A stretch of 64,000 bases of DNA. Origin: Puia dinghuensis (GTDB taxonomy: Bacteria > Bacteroidota > Bacteroidia > Chitinophagales > Chitinophagaceae). The notes under the pieces were generated by a model. The model saw only the letters and a program-made list of their open reading frames with translations. It made no database searches and was not told the origin of the DNA. The position numbers and the translations under genes are program-made. Positions 16,742-25,292 of the stretch are shown here, in pieces (position 1 is the stretch's first letter; every line of letters starts with the position of its first letter). The stretch covers positions 1,283,335-1,347,334 of the forward strand of contig NZ_BMJC01000001.1 in the NCBI RefSeq assembly GCF_014642875.1. The letters run 5' to 3'.

Positions 16742-17458
16742 ATGCAAAGAACCCTGGCCATTTTGGCCCTTGTCCTGCTAGGCGGCGCCGGCTTCGCTCA
16801 GGCCCCGAATACCCTTACCAAAAAAGAAAAAAAAGAAGGTTGGAAATTGCTGTTCGACGGCAAAACAACCCAAGGCTGGCACACCTATCTCCGGGATACA
16901 GTAGGCTCGAAATGGCAGGTTAAGGAAGACGCCCTGGTTTTCGACCCCTCCCAGCCCGCCGGCGGCGGCGGGGACATCGTCACAAACGATGAATACGAGA
17001 ATTACGAGCTCAACCTGGAATGGCGCATCTCAAAAGGCGGCAACAGCGGCATCATTTTCGACGTCCAGGAATCCCCCAAACACCGGGCGACGTATGAGAC
17101 CGGACCGGAAATGCAGGTGCTCGATAACAAGGATGCGTCGGACAACAAAAAACAAAATCATCTGGCTGGCTGCCTCTACGATATGGCCGGTGACTCGACG
17201 GTCTCAAAACCCAAACCTATTGGTGAATGGAACCAGGTGCGGCTGATCCAGGACAAAGGTCACCTGACGTTCTGGCTCAATGGAATAAAAACCTTCGATG
17301 GGCAGATCGGCAGCGACGAATGGAACAAGATGATCGCAGGCAGCAAATTCAGAAACCCGGAATTCGCCGACTTTGCCAAAGTAGCCAAAGGAAAGATCGC
17401 CCTGCAACAGCATCCGGGCTCCAGCGGCTGGAGAAATATAAAGATCCGGTTGTTATAA
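16742..17458 (+). CDS. DUF1080 family secreted protein (3-keto-disaccharide hydrolase-like)
   Basis: A 238-residue preprotein; signal peptide MQRTLAILALVLLGGAGFAQ. The DUF1080 (3-keto-disaccharide hydrolase) fold follows: EGWKLLFDGKTTQGWHTY, YENYELNLEWRISKGGNSGIIFDV, GPEMQVLDN, GEWNQVRLIQDKGHLTFWLNG and the closing GKIALQQHPGSSGWRNIKIRLL. Members cleave or bind oxidised sugars in the periplasm of Bacteroidota and Planctomycetota. I chose ATG 16742 because it starts the signal peptide; an in-frame start at 16718 adds eight polar residues. Its stop overlaps the convergent Skp-like gene by 6 bp. No neighbouring 3-keto-sugar dehydrogenase is in the window. Confidence 0.88.
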   Translation: MQRTLAILALVLLGGAGFAQAPNTLTKKEKKEGWKLLFDGKTTQGWHTYLRDTVGSKWQVKEDALVFDPSQPAGGGGDIVTNDEYENYELNLEWRISKGGNSGIIFDVQESPKHRATYETGPEMQVLDNKDASDNKKQNHLAGCLYDMAGDSTVSKPKPIGEWNQVRLIQDKGHLTFWLNGIKTFDGQIGSDEWNKMIAGSKFRNPEFADFAKVAKGKIALQQHPGSSGWRNIKIRLL

Positions 17459-17962
17459 TATTCCCAGTTTCTTCTTCACCAGGGGGAGAATGTCGGCCGA
17501 AGGCGGATAGACATGCAGGTTCTCTTTTTCGAAGATAAAGGCATAGCCGTTCTCTTTGGACACCTGCCATATCGCGTCTTCGGCCTTCTTTTGGATCGGC
17601 ATCAGCAACGCCGACCGCTTCTGATTAAAGAGGTTGCTCGCTTCCTGGTCATACCCCTGTATCCTGGCCAGCAGTTCGGCCAGGCTTCTACGCTTGAGAT
17701 CGATCTGGCTCCGGGTAAGTTTGACGGTATCGCGCGAGGCCAGTAAAGCAGCCTGCTGACTGTACTCCGATTGAAAGGCGTCGAACTGTTGTTCCAGGGC
17801 CGTCTTGTATTCCGCGAGGGCACTGTCGGCCTTCTTGGTCTCCGGCATCACAGAAAGCAATTCATTTATACTGATGCAACCCGTCTTGTCCTGCGCCACC
17901 GCCCGCGACGCCACCGATAGCAGGCTGCCGGCAAATAAGAAGATAAAAGCAGTCTTTTTCAT
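17453..17962 (-). CDS. OmpH/Skp-family periplasmic chaperone-like protein
   Basis: A 169-residue preprotein with signal peptide MKKTAFIFLFAGSLLSVASRAVAQ. The mature chain matches the OmpH/Skp layout: a short N-terminal strand with CISINELLSVMPETKKAD, a long charged helical hairpin (ALAEYKTALEQQFDAFQSEYSQQAA... LKRRSLAELLARIQGYDQEA), then a C-terminal core AEDAIWQVSKENGYAFIFEKEN. Skp trimers hold unfolded outer-membrane proteins in their helical arms. I set the start at ATG 17962, not the in-frame upstream start at 18001, because the signal peptide begins there. The 3' end overlaps the DUF1080 gene by 6 bp. Confidence 0.85.
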   Translation of the reverse strand: MKKTAFIFLFAGSLLSVASRAVAQDKTGCISINELLSVMPETKKADSALAEYKTALEQQFDAFQSEYSQQAALLASRDTVKLTRSQIDLKRRSLAELLARIQGYDQEASNLFNQKRSALLMPIQKKAEDAIWQVSKENGYAFIFEKENLHVYPPSADILPLVKKKLGIL

Positions 17963-18078
17963 TTGAAAAGTTTTACCAATAATACGAACATGTTCGTACA
18001 ACTTCCCGCCCCCGGAAATCTTTTAACACTTTTTTGAATTCTTATTATCTTGTTCACTGTTATCAACTCCTATTGACA

Positions 18079-18618
18079 ATGAGACCCTTCCTATCTCTCC
18101 TCCTTCTTCTCCTTTCCCTGCATGGCTTTTGCCAGCAACCAGTAACCGTCAACCTCCCCAATAGTCACATTACCCTCCAATTACCCAATGACAAATGGAA
18201 GCCATCGGCGGAAACGGATTCTACCAGGGGAATTTATTTCTTCAAACGGAAACCGGTAACAGACCCCCACGGCCGGGCTATCATTCCCGCCATTATGCTG
18301 TTTGTCGAAGATGCCAGAAAATTTCACGGGGATATCGTCGAATTTTCGATCAACAAACGGGCGCAGTTTCAGGGTAGAGGGGTGAAAACAGACACGACTA
18401 TGTTCCCAACAAATAAAGGATTTCCCCTCACCTACCAGGATGCGCTTTTGATGCGATGCTCCTATACCTCTAACGGGCTGGACCACGTACTCTACATGAT
18501 CCATATCATCGACAAGCATAACGAAGCCATCCAGTTTTACCTGGATATGACAAAGGACCTGGGAGAGCAATACGAAAAAGAATTCCAGACGACCATCCGT
18601 TCGATCAGGGAGAACTAA
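18079..18618 (+). CDS. secreted protein of unknown function, 179 aa
   Basis: A preprotein with a strong signal peptide (MRPFLSLLLLLLSLHGFCQQ). The mature part has the feel of a compact alpha/beta domain: NSHITLQLPNDKWKPS, RGIYFFKRKPVTD, IIPAIMLFVEDA, YQDALLMRCSYTSNGLDHVLYMIHIIDKHNEAIQFYLDMTKD, then a C-terminal helix ending IRSIREN. The pattern (detection of a stress/transport 'PsbP/DUF1795-like' type of fold) is only suggestive and I do not name a family. Start at ATG 18079; a TTG at 18034 is in frame but would add a poorly hydrophobic stretch. Its 3' end overlaps the convergent esterase gene by 14 bp. Confidence 0.7.
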   Translation: MRPFLSLLLLLLSLHGFCQQPVTVNLPNSHITLQLPNDKWKPSAETDSTRGIYFFKRKPVTDPHGRAIIPAIMLFVEDARKFHGDIVEFSINKRAQFQGRGVKTDTTMFPTNKGFPLTYQDALLMRCSYTSNGLDHVLYMIHIIDKHNEAIQFYLDMTKDLGEQYEKEFQTTIRSIREN

Positions 18619-19972
18619 GCCGCATTTTACTCTCGATCCTTGAAAAGGCAGCCGGTGGAAAGGATTGTTGAAATTCCGGCTGTCTTCGCATGCGATCTTT
18701 ATCCCTAAACCCGACGCCCACGGCCTTCACCAGATCGGTCTCGGCAACAGGCACATGCCCCTCGCGGATATCCAGCACAGCGGAAAAATACCAGGCCTCA
18801 CTGTTAGTAGGGTCGGCCATCTTGTACAGCTCCACGAAATGCCGCGCAACATCGTTGCGTCCCGCGGTCATCTGCTGATTGCTGATCGAATAAAAGGCCA
18901 GCGACAAATAGGCCAGCAGCCGATGATACATCCCCCTCTCAGGCCCTGCCACCGCAGCCTTTGCATCGAGGTCCTTTATCGTCTGCTGCCAGTATCGCAT
19001 ATCGCCCTGCTGAAAATGCTGCATATAATCAGCCTTCATATTCTGCTCCCGGGCAAAAAGGGCCTCCCGAGCCTGTTCCTGTTGCCGAAATTTCGGATCA
19101 CTGCTAAGCGTTGCCGCTTTTTGTTTGAACCAGTCAGCTTCCTTCGTCAGGCCGTCAAGAAAGCTCACCGCAACCCGGCAACCCTGTTCTGCCCGGACAA
19201 GCTGGTCTGCCCGGATGGCCGCCCCCACCCTGTTCTTGTCTTCCCCGGCGGTCTTGTTGATAAAGGCCTGGTCCCTGGGAAAGACACCATCCCGCATGGC
19301 CTCCAGCTGCCACCCCGCGAATGCCCGGTCCATAACAGCCAGGGGCGCCCATTCGTGCTTGCCGTCAAAAACGATGATCCGGTGACGGGTCCGGGTCTTG
19401 TCAAGTTCGCTGCTAAAGGCGACAAGGTCGGTGAGGTTCATATCCCCTTCACCCGCCAATGCGGTAAAGCTAAACGGGAAGTCGCCCGCCGAAACCCCAT
19501 CCGGCAACCCCGCTCCACCCGCAATGACACCTCTTACACCCGGGTGTTGGATGGCAACATACCCTGCGACCTTAGCGCCACCGGAAAACCCGCAGACATA
19601 GACCCGGTTGCCATCGATCGTCAACCGGCGTCGGGTGTCTTCCGCCAGTTTCGCCCAGATATTGCCGGTGGTCGCCCAGTCATTACCGTTTTTGGAATTG
19701 TTACTGCCGACAAGGATAAACCCATACTTGTCGGCCAGCAGCTTATATCTCTTCACCGGAAGCGACCCATCGCCATGCGGATCGAAGAAATAGACGACAG
19801 GCAATACACCCCCCTTTTTTTGTGAAAGTGGAATATACAGGGCATATGACTGGGTAGGGTCCGCTTGACAGATCACCGGACTGATGATCCTGCCCGCTTC
19901 CAGCCCGCCCTGATCCGCATACAAACTGGTATAGGCCCCCATCACCAGCATAATAAGCCATACTCGATTCAT
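18605..19972 (-). CDS. secreted alpha/beta-hydrolase (PHB depolymerase/esterase-like) with C-terminal helical repeats
   Basis: A 455-residue preprotein with a signal peptide ending near LYADQGG. Residues ~30-240 form an alpha/beta-hydrolase: YALYIPLSQKKGGVLPVVYFFDPHGDG, YGFILVGSNNSKNG, and nucleophile elbow VYVCGFSGGAK (GxSxG, serine near 130), with a late HEW (FDGKHEWAP) as candidate catalytic histidine. That is the layout of feruloyl esterase/PHB depolymerase relatives. The C-terminal ~200 residues are helical, TPR-like (YHRLLAYLSLAFYSISNQQ; SEAWYFSAVLDIREGH). The substrate is unknown. It is alone in its transcript and converges with the 179-aa gene by a 14-bp overlap. Confidence 0.78.
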   Translation of the reverse strand: MNRVWLIMLVMGAYTSLYADQGGLEAGRIISPVICQADPTQSYALYIPLSQKKGGVLPVVYFFDPHGDGSLPVKRYKLLADKYGFILVGSNNSKNGNDWATTGNIWAKLAEDTRRRLTIDGNRVYVCGFSGGAKVAGYVAIQHPGVRGVIAGGAGLPDGVSAGDFPFSFTALAGEGDMNLTDLVAFSSELDKTRTRHRIIVFDGKHEWAPLAVMDRAFAGWQLEAMRDGVFPRDQAFINKTAGEDKNRVGAAIRADQLVRAEQGCRVAVSFLDGLTKEADWFKQKAATLSSDPKFRQQEQAREALFAREQNMKADYMQHFQQGDMRYWQQTIKDLDAKAAVAGPERGMYHRLLAYLSLAFYSISNQQMTAGRNDVARHFVELYKMADPTNSEAWYFSAVLDIREGHVPVAETDLVKAVGVGFRDKDRMRRQPEFQQSFPPAAFSRIESKMRLSSP

Positions 19973-20056
19973 AACCTAAATTTAGCGGCAAAAAATCACC
20001 TTCCACCAATTTTTTGCCGCAATCCTTTTATATTGCATTACACAAAAACAACAGCA

Positions 20057-20695
20057 ATGGCAACCAATTCAACATCGGCCCCCGTGACGGCGCTGTTCCT
20101 CGACATCGGCGGAGTAATGCTCACCAATGGATGGGACAGACGTTCACGCGAAGCCGCGGCAAAGCAATTCGGACTGGATATTGACGAACTGAACGACCGC
20201 CACCGCATGACCTTCGACACCTACGAAGCCGGCAAGCTAAGCCTCGATGAGTACCTGAAACGAGTAGTGTTTTGCAGAGAACAACCTTTCACCGTGGAGC
20301 AGTTTCGCACCTTCATGTTCGAACAATCCGCACCTTACCCGGAAATGATCGATCTCGTCAAGGCCCTGAAGGCCCGCTACGAATTGAAAATAGCGGTGGT
20401 GAACAACGAAGGCCGCGAGCTCAACGAACACCGCATCAAAACTTTCCGCCTCAACGAATTCGTGGATTTCTTCATCTCTTCCTGCTTTGTCCACTTCCGG
20501 AAACCGGACGCGGACATCTGGAAGGTGGCCCTCGACATCGCACAGGTGCCAAAGGAAGACGTGGTGTACATCGACGACCGGCCCATGTTCGTCCAGGTAG
20601 CCCAGGGACTCGGCATCAGGGGCATCACCCATAACTATAAGAATGTAGGCAAGACAAAGGATGCCCTGGCGGCGATGGGGCTCACCCTGGACTAG
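20057..20695 (+). CDS. HAD-superfamily hydrolase, subfamily IA-like
   Basis: A 212-residue cytoplasmic protein. Motif I is LFLDIGGVML: the nucleophile Asp is present, while the usual second Asp is Gly, as in YihX-type HAD proteins (FDLGGV/FDLGNV). Motif II is IAVVNNEGREL, with Asn in place of the usual Thr/Ser but common in this group. Motif III is the Lys of FRKPDADIWKVAL, and motif IV is VVYIDDRPMFVQVAQGLG. The cap is a small helical bundle between motifs I and II. It likely acts on a small phosphorylated metabolite. Translation starts at ATG 20057. The 3' end overlaps the convergent acyltransferase gene by 14 bp. Confidence 0.87.
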   Translation: MATNSTSAPVTALFLDIGGVMLTNGWDRRSREAAAKQFGLDIDELNDRHRMTFDTYEAGKLSLDEYLKRVVFCREQPFTVEQFRTFMFEQSAPYPEMIDLVKALKARYELKIAVVNNEGRELNEHRIKTFRLNEFVDFFISSCFVHFRKPDADIWKVALDIAQVPKEDVVYIDDRPMFVQVAQGLGIRGITHNYKNVGKTKDALAAMGLTLD

Positions 20696-21893
20696 GGCCC
20701 TGTTGCACGCTCATTTGCCTTGCACGACGGCGTGCAGCGGGCCCTCTGAAAAGCCTGATCACCGCAGGCTGAAAATAGGATTCCATCAACCAGGTGAGCA
20801 AGGCAATGCTGGAAAGACCAACCAGCAGGTAAAGCGCTACGCTGTAGTGGAAATAATGCGAGCAAAGCAGCAGGATGGGTACGTGTACGATATAGAGGGA
20901 GTAAGAATATTTTCCTAACACCGCACCCAAACGATTGACAATAACGACTGCCCTGGCTGCAAAACCACGCCGATGTATGAGTGCAAACAGCAACACCAGC
21001 CCGGGCGGCGTCAAGGTACACATCACCTTGGTAAGCAGGGAATAGCCGGGCTCCCGCAGGAAGAGCGCAACCACACCAACACATACCAACACCGGAATGA
21101 AAATAGGGAGTTTTTTCCCCGAAGGCGCCGCCTGTATACAATACCGGAAAAAAGGAATGGCGACGATGGCAAACAGAAAATGTTTCAACGGATCTACCCC
21201 CGGCCATTGCGCAGCGAATGTCAATCTCGACAGGATAGGAAGGGTGCCCAGGCTTATTGCCGCCGTGTACCCATCGACATAGAAGAGGTTCCGGTATTCG
21301 TATACATAATACCCAACCAGCCAGATGGCAGAGAAAGCGAACATGGCTATGAAATGGTCGGCCACGCCGATATGGGGCAGATGGTAGCAGAAAGGGATCA
21401 TGCACAAGGCAATGACAAGCCAGCACAAAACAGCTTTCCTGCGGAAGCGTCCGATAGTAAGCATAAAGATCACGTAAAAGAACATCTCGAAACTGAGGCT
21501 CCAAACCACCGAATTAACGCGGTAGGATTCAACGATGAAACCCTGCAGCGTGCTTACCATGAACACATTCCCCAGCAGCTGCCAAAAGGAAGGTAAAGCC
21601 TTTCCCAGGCACCAGGCCGCCAACAGGCCAAACAATACTCCGAGTAAGAATTGCGGCACCAGGCGCAGTAGCCGCCTGGACATAAAATCCCATCTTGACC
21701 CAGGCTTGCGGCTATAGGAAATATTAATAACACAACCGGAAAGGATAAAGAATAGGATAACCGAGTCCGTGCCCAGGGTGGTCATGGAAAATCGTCTGAA
21801 CTCAGTCGGGGTAAACCAGGACTCGGGTAGGTGATAGATCAGTACACCTACGGAAGCAGTCCCCCTTACAAACTCCAGGTAAAGTTTCTTCAT
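20682..21893 (-). CDS. acyltransferase-3 family membrane O-acyltransferase
   Basis: A 403-residue inner-membrane protein with about ten hydrophobic segments. It opens YLEFVRGTASVGVLIYHL: the Arg-Gly and the following His are the conserved catalytic region of acyltransferase-3 proteins. Next come a second segment TDSVILFFILSGCVINISYSRKPGS and RRLLRLVPQFLLGV, also family marks. Members add acetyl or longer acyl groups to surface sugars (O-antigen, capsule, Nod factor), which fits the glycan genes earlier in the window, though it lies 5 kb from them. The last 20 residues are Arg-rich and cytoplasmic. The acyl donor and target are unknown. Confidence 0.87.
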   Translation of the reverse strand: MKKLYLEFVRGTASVGVLIYHLPESWFTPTEFRRFSMTTLGTDSVILFFILSGCVINISYSRKPGSRWDFMSRRLLRLVPQFLLGVLFGLLAAWCLGKALPSFWQLLGNVFMVSTLQGFIVESYRVNSVVWSLSFEMFFYVIFMLTIGRFRRKAVLCWLVIALCMIPFCYHLPHIGVADHFIAMFAFSAIWLVGYYVYEYRNLFYVDGYTAAISLGTLPILSRLTFAAQWPGVDPLKHFLFAIVAIPFFRYCIQAAPSGKKLPIFIPVLVCVGVVALFLREPGYSLLTKVMCTLTPPGLVLLFALIHRRGFAARAVVIVNRLGAVLGKYSYSLYIVHVPILLLCSHYFHYSVALYLLVGLSSIALLTWLMESYFQPAVIRLFRGPAARRRARQMSVQQGPSPG

Positions 21894-22083
21894 ATAAAAT
21901 CATTTTACGTGAATAAACTTCCCGGCGGTCTGATACCGGTCATAGGGGGCCTGATCTTCATCACAGCACTTCCGGACAGCGATTGTATCAAAACCGGACA
22001 ATGTCTATTGTAAAATTACGCGTAAAATACTTGCCGTCAACGCATTTTAAACGCGGCAAATAATTTGTAGCCTAATAAGGATC

Positions 22084-24468
22084 ATGCTAAAAAACCTCCT
22101 GACCGTTGCGCTCCGCAATTTCAAAAGAGACGGCTGGTACAGCCTGCTCAATATCCTGGGCCTGACCATCGGCATCACCTTTAGCCTCTTCCTCATTTTC
22201 TATATCAAGGACGAGCTCAGCTTCGACCGGTACAATCAAAAGGCCGACCGCATCTTCCGCATCGCCTCCAACATAAAAGAGCCGGACAAGGATACCATGC
22301 GATGGGTCGCGACCCAGGTGCCCCTGGCGCCGACCCTGAAAAAAGACTACCCGGAAGTGGAAGAGGCGGTGCGCTTCATAAGTGAAGACAAAAAGATGTA
22401 CAAAAAAGGGGAATTGCGCATCTACGAGGACAAAGTATATTATGCCGACAGCAATGTCTTCCGGATCTTCACCTACCCCTTTATCCAGGGGGATCCCCGC
22501 ACGGCGCTCGTCGCCCCCAACTCGCTCGTCCTCACCCAGTCCGTCGCTACGACATTCTTTGGCAAGGGCGATGCCGTCGGCCAGGCCCTCGAGGATGCGA
22601 AAGGAGATGTTTTCAAGGTCACCGGCGTCATCAAGGACATCCCCTATAACTCCCATTTCCGCTTCAACGTCCTTATCTCGGCAACCACACTGCCCAAAGA
22701 TTTCCAGGACAACTGGGGCGGGTTCAATATCTTCACTTATGTACTGGTGAGACCCCATACCGATGCGGCAGCCTTCGAGAAGAAGCTGTTCCCCATGTAC
22801 GACAAATACATGGCGCCCATCTTTGCCAAATACAATATCAAGATACATTACGCCGTACAACCCATCCTAAGCATCCACCTCCATTCCAACATGCAGGGCG
22901 AACCGGAAGAGCTTGGCAGCATGTCCTATATTTATATCTTCTCGGCCGTAGCCTTTTTTATGCTGATCATTGCCTGCATCAACTACATGAACCTGACTAC
23001 GGCGCGGTCGGCGCGCCGGGCAAAGGAGATCGGCGTCCGGAAGGTGACTGGAAGCACGCAGCCGCAGCTCATCGCACAATTCCTCATCGAATCGATGCTG
23101 GCGGCGCTCATCGCCTTGTTGCTCAGCATAGGCCTGGTCGCCCTGCTGTTGCCGGTATTCAATTCCCTGGCCGGCAAGTTCATTTCTTTTGGCGCCCTGC
23201 TCCAACCCGGCACCCTGCTTATCCTGCTGGCCATTGTACTCTTCGTCGGCTTCCTCGGCGGCAGCTATCCCGCCCTCTACCTCTCGAAATTCGACCCGAT
23301 CCATATCCTAAAGGGGAATCTCTCCAAAGGTTCGAGCAACGTGACCCTGCGGCGGATACTGGTCGTTACCCAGTTCTCCATCGCCATGATCATGCTCATC
23401 TGTACCCTCGTAGTATTCAGGCAGCTCAATTATATCCGGAACAAGGATCTGGGCTTCGACCGGGCCGAGGTGTTGACGATACCGGTAAATACGAATCGCG
23501 ATGCCCGCAGCCAGATCTTCGCCTTTACCAACGCCGTGCGGAAAGATCCCCGCGTGCTGTCGGCCAGCACGGCCGATGCCGTACCAGGCCAGGATGTCAG
23601 CTTCAACCTCTTCTCCATACAGACCAGCAAAGGATATGTCGATCAGGGCGTCTTCACCTACGCTGCGGATGAGCACTATTTCAAGACCCTGGGGATGCAG
23701 ATAAGAAAAGGCAGGGACTTCTCCGGCCCGGCGGACACCCTGCATAGCATCATCGTCAATGAGAGCATGGTCAACTACTTCGGTTGGGATAACCCCATCG
23801 GAAAAAGGGTCAAAATTCCCGGCGACACCTCCGGCAAGCGGTATTGGGAGGTAGTGGGAGTAGTAAAAGACTTCAATCAGCGAAGCCTGTATAATCCCAT
23901 TGCGCCGCTGCTTCTTCGCTACCGGCCCAACGCGGGAAATATCCAGCTCAAGCTGGATGCCAGGGACGTACAGGCCGCCATCACAGGTATACAACAATCC
24001 TGGCGCAGCATCTTCCCCGATCTCCCATTCGACTATACCTTCCTCGACCAGTCCCTCAACTCTCAATACGAAGCAGACCAGAAACGCGGCAAGATCTTCA
24101 CCGCCTTCTCCGTCCTCACCGTCGCGATCACCTGTCTCGGCCTCCTGGGACTAATCGCCTTTACTACCCAGCAGCGGCAAAAGGAGATATCCTTACGTAA
24201 GATCATGGGCGCCGGTGTTGCCACGCTGGTCACACTGATCACCCGGAATTTTGTGGCATTGGTGGGGATATCCTGTCTCATTGCCTTCCCCGTCGCCTGG
24301 CTGTTCATGGATAAATGGCTGAAGATATTCCCCTATAATACGGGTTTGTCGGCCACCCCCTTCCTGCTGGCGGCAGTGACGGTACTACTGATCACCTTCC
24401 TCACCGTTATCTATCATACAGTGAGAGCGGCGCTTGCCAATCCATCAAAGAGTCTAAGAGCCGAATAG
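22084..24468 (+). CDS. FtsX/MacB-type ABC transporter permease
   Basis: A 794-residue permease of the large Bacteroidota FtsX-like family. A first membrane segment (LLNILGLTIGITFSLFLIFYI) is followed by a MacB-type periplasmic domain. A four-segment FtsX block then carries the EIGVRKVTGS coupling motif near residue 310. A second periplasmic domain and a second block follow, with KEISLRKIMGAG. The C-terminus ALANPSKSLRAE is the usual end of the family. In most species these permeases work with a separate ATPase and move lipoproteins, peptides or antibiotics, or act mechanically; no ATPase gene adjoins it here. Its 3' end overlaps the convergent ICL/PEP-mutase gene by 15 bp. Confidence 0.87.
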   Translation: MLKNLLTVALRNFKRDGWYSLLNILGLTIGITFSLFLIFYIKDELSFDRYNQKADRIFRIASNIKEPDKDTMRWVATQVPLAPTLKKDYPEVEEAVRFISEDKKMYKKGELRIYEDKVYYADSNVFRIFTYPFIQGDPRTALVAPNSLVLTQSVATTFFGKGDAVGQALEDAKGDVFKVTGVIKDIPYNSHFRFNVLISATTLPKDFQDNWGGFNIFTYVLVRPHTDAAAFEKKLFPMYDKYMAPIFAKYNIKIHYAVQPILSIHLHSNMQGEPEELGSMSYIYIFSAVAFFMLIIACINYMNLTTARSARRAKEIGVRKVTGSTQPQLIAQFLIESMLAALIALLLSIGLVALLLPVFNSLAGKFISFGALLQPGTLLILLAIVLFVGFLGGSYPALYLSKFDPIHILKGNLSKGSSNVTLRRILVVTQFSIAMIMLICTLVVFRQLNYIRNKDLGFDRAEVLTIPVNTNRDARSQIFAFTNAVRKDPRVLSASTADAVPGQDVSFNLFSIQTSKGYVDQGVFTYAADEHYFKTLGMQIRKGRDFSGPADTLHSIIVNESMVNYFGWDNPIGKRVKIPGDTSGKRYWEVVGVVKDFNQRSLYNPIAPLLLRYRPNAGNIQLKLDARDVQAAITGIQQSWRSIFPDLPFDYTFLDQSLNSQYEADQKRGKIFTAFSVLTVAITCLGLLGLIAFTTQQRQKEISLRKIMGAGVATLVTLITRNFVALVGISCLIAFPVAWLFMDKWLKIFPYNTGLSATPFLLAAVTVLLITFLTVIYHTVRAALANPSKSLRAE

Positions 24469-25287
24469 CTTGTTAAACTCCGCATAAGGGACACCGGTCT
24501 TAGAGAAAGTAAAGCTCCCTTGCTGGTGAATCTCCTCCGCCGCCCGGAGAAAGTGGCCATAGGCAGCACGGGCAAGCGACGATCCCAGGCTCACCCGGCG
24601 GACCCCCAGCGCAGCAAGTCCATCCAGGGTAAAGTCACCCTTGCTCAAACCCATCACCACATTGACGGGTTTTGGCGCCACGGCACGGACGACGGCGCTT
24701 ATCTCTTCAGCAGTGGTGAGCCCCGGCGCGAAAAGCACGTCGGCGCCCGCCTCCGCAAAGGCCACCAGCCGCCGAATCGTATCTTGCAAATCGGCACGTC
24801 CATAGATGAGATTCTCCGCCCTTGCCGTCAGTGCAAAAGGGAACGAAAGGCTTCGCGCAGCCTTCACCGCGGCCTTCACCCGTTGCACGGCAAGATCAAA
24901 AGGATAAATGGGATCATCAGCCCTGCCGGTATGGTCTTCGATAGAGCCACCCACCAGGCCCGCACCCGCCGCCAAAAAAATGGTCTCGGCACAGGCCTCA
25001 GGTTCGTCACCAAAACCATTTTCGAGGTCAGCAGAGACGGGCAACGGCGTAGCCTCCACTATCGCCCGGGCATTAGCCAGGGTCTCCTCCCTTGAAACGG
25101 CATTCAGCCCGTCCGGTTTGCCAAGGGAAAAAGCCAGCCCCGCACTGGTCGTAGCCAGCGCTTCAAATCCAAGATGAGTGAGTATCTTCGCCGACCCCGC
25201 ATCCCAGGGATTGGGGATAGCAAATATCCCCGGTCGCTGATGAAGATGCTGTAATGCTTCCGCTTTGTCTGCCTGTGTGTTTTTCAT
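24454..25287 (-). CDS. isocitrate lyase / PEP mutase superfamily protein
   Basis: A 277-residue TIM-barrel enzyme. Family marks are IPNPWDAGSAKILTHLGFEALATTSAGLAFS at the N-terminus, the metal-site region PVSADLENGFGD, GSIEDHTGRADDPIYPFD and ALTARAENLIYGRADL. The set is close to the oxaloacetate decarboxylase/2-methylisocitrate-lyase-like branch annotated 'isocitrate lyase/phosphoenolpyruvate mutase family', whose usual reaction is cleavage or decarboxylation of a C-C bond next to a carboxylate. It has no KKCGH motif of true isocitrate lyases. It follows the VWA protein gene by 5 bp on the same strand, probably in one transcript, with no obvious shared role. Exact substrate unknown. Confidence 0.87.
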   Translation of the reverse strand: MKNTQADKAEALQHLHQRPGIFAIPNPWDAGSAKILTHLGFEALATTSAGLAFSLGKPDGLNAVSREETLANARAIVEATPLPVSADLENGFGDEPEACAETIFLAAGAGLVGGSIEDHTGRADDPIYPFDLAVQRVKAAVKAARSLSFPFALTARAENLIYGRADLQDTIRRLVAFAEAGADVLFAPGLTTAEEISAVVRAVAPKPVNVVMGLSKGDFTLDGLAALGVRRVSLGSSLARAAYGHFLRAAEEIHQQGSFTFSKTGVPYAEFNKLFGS

Positions 25288-25292
25288 ATCGC

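Noticed and set aside
18665-19825. 386-codon plus-strand frame
   Set aside because: Antisense to the esterase gene, whose signal peptide and GxSxG motif are clear.
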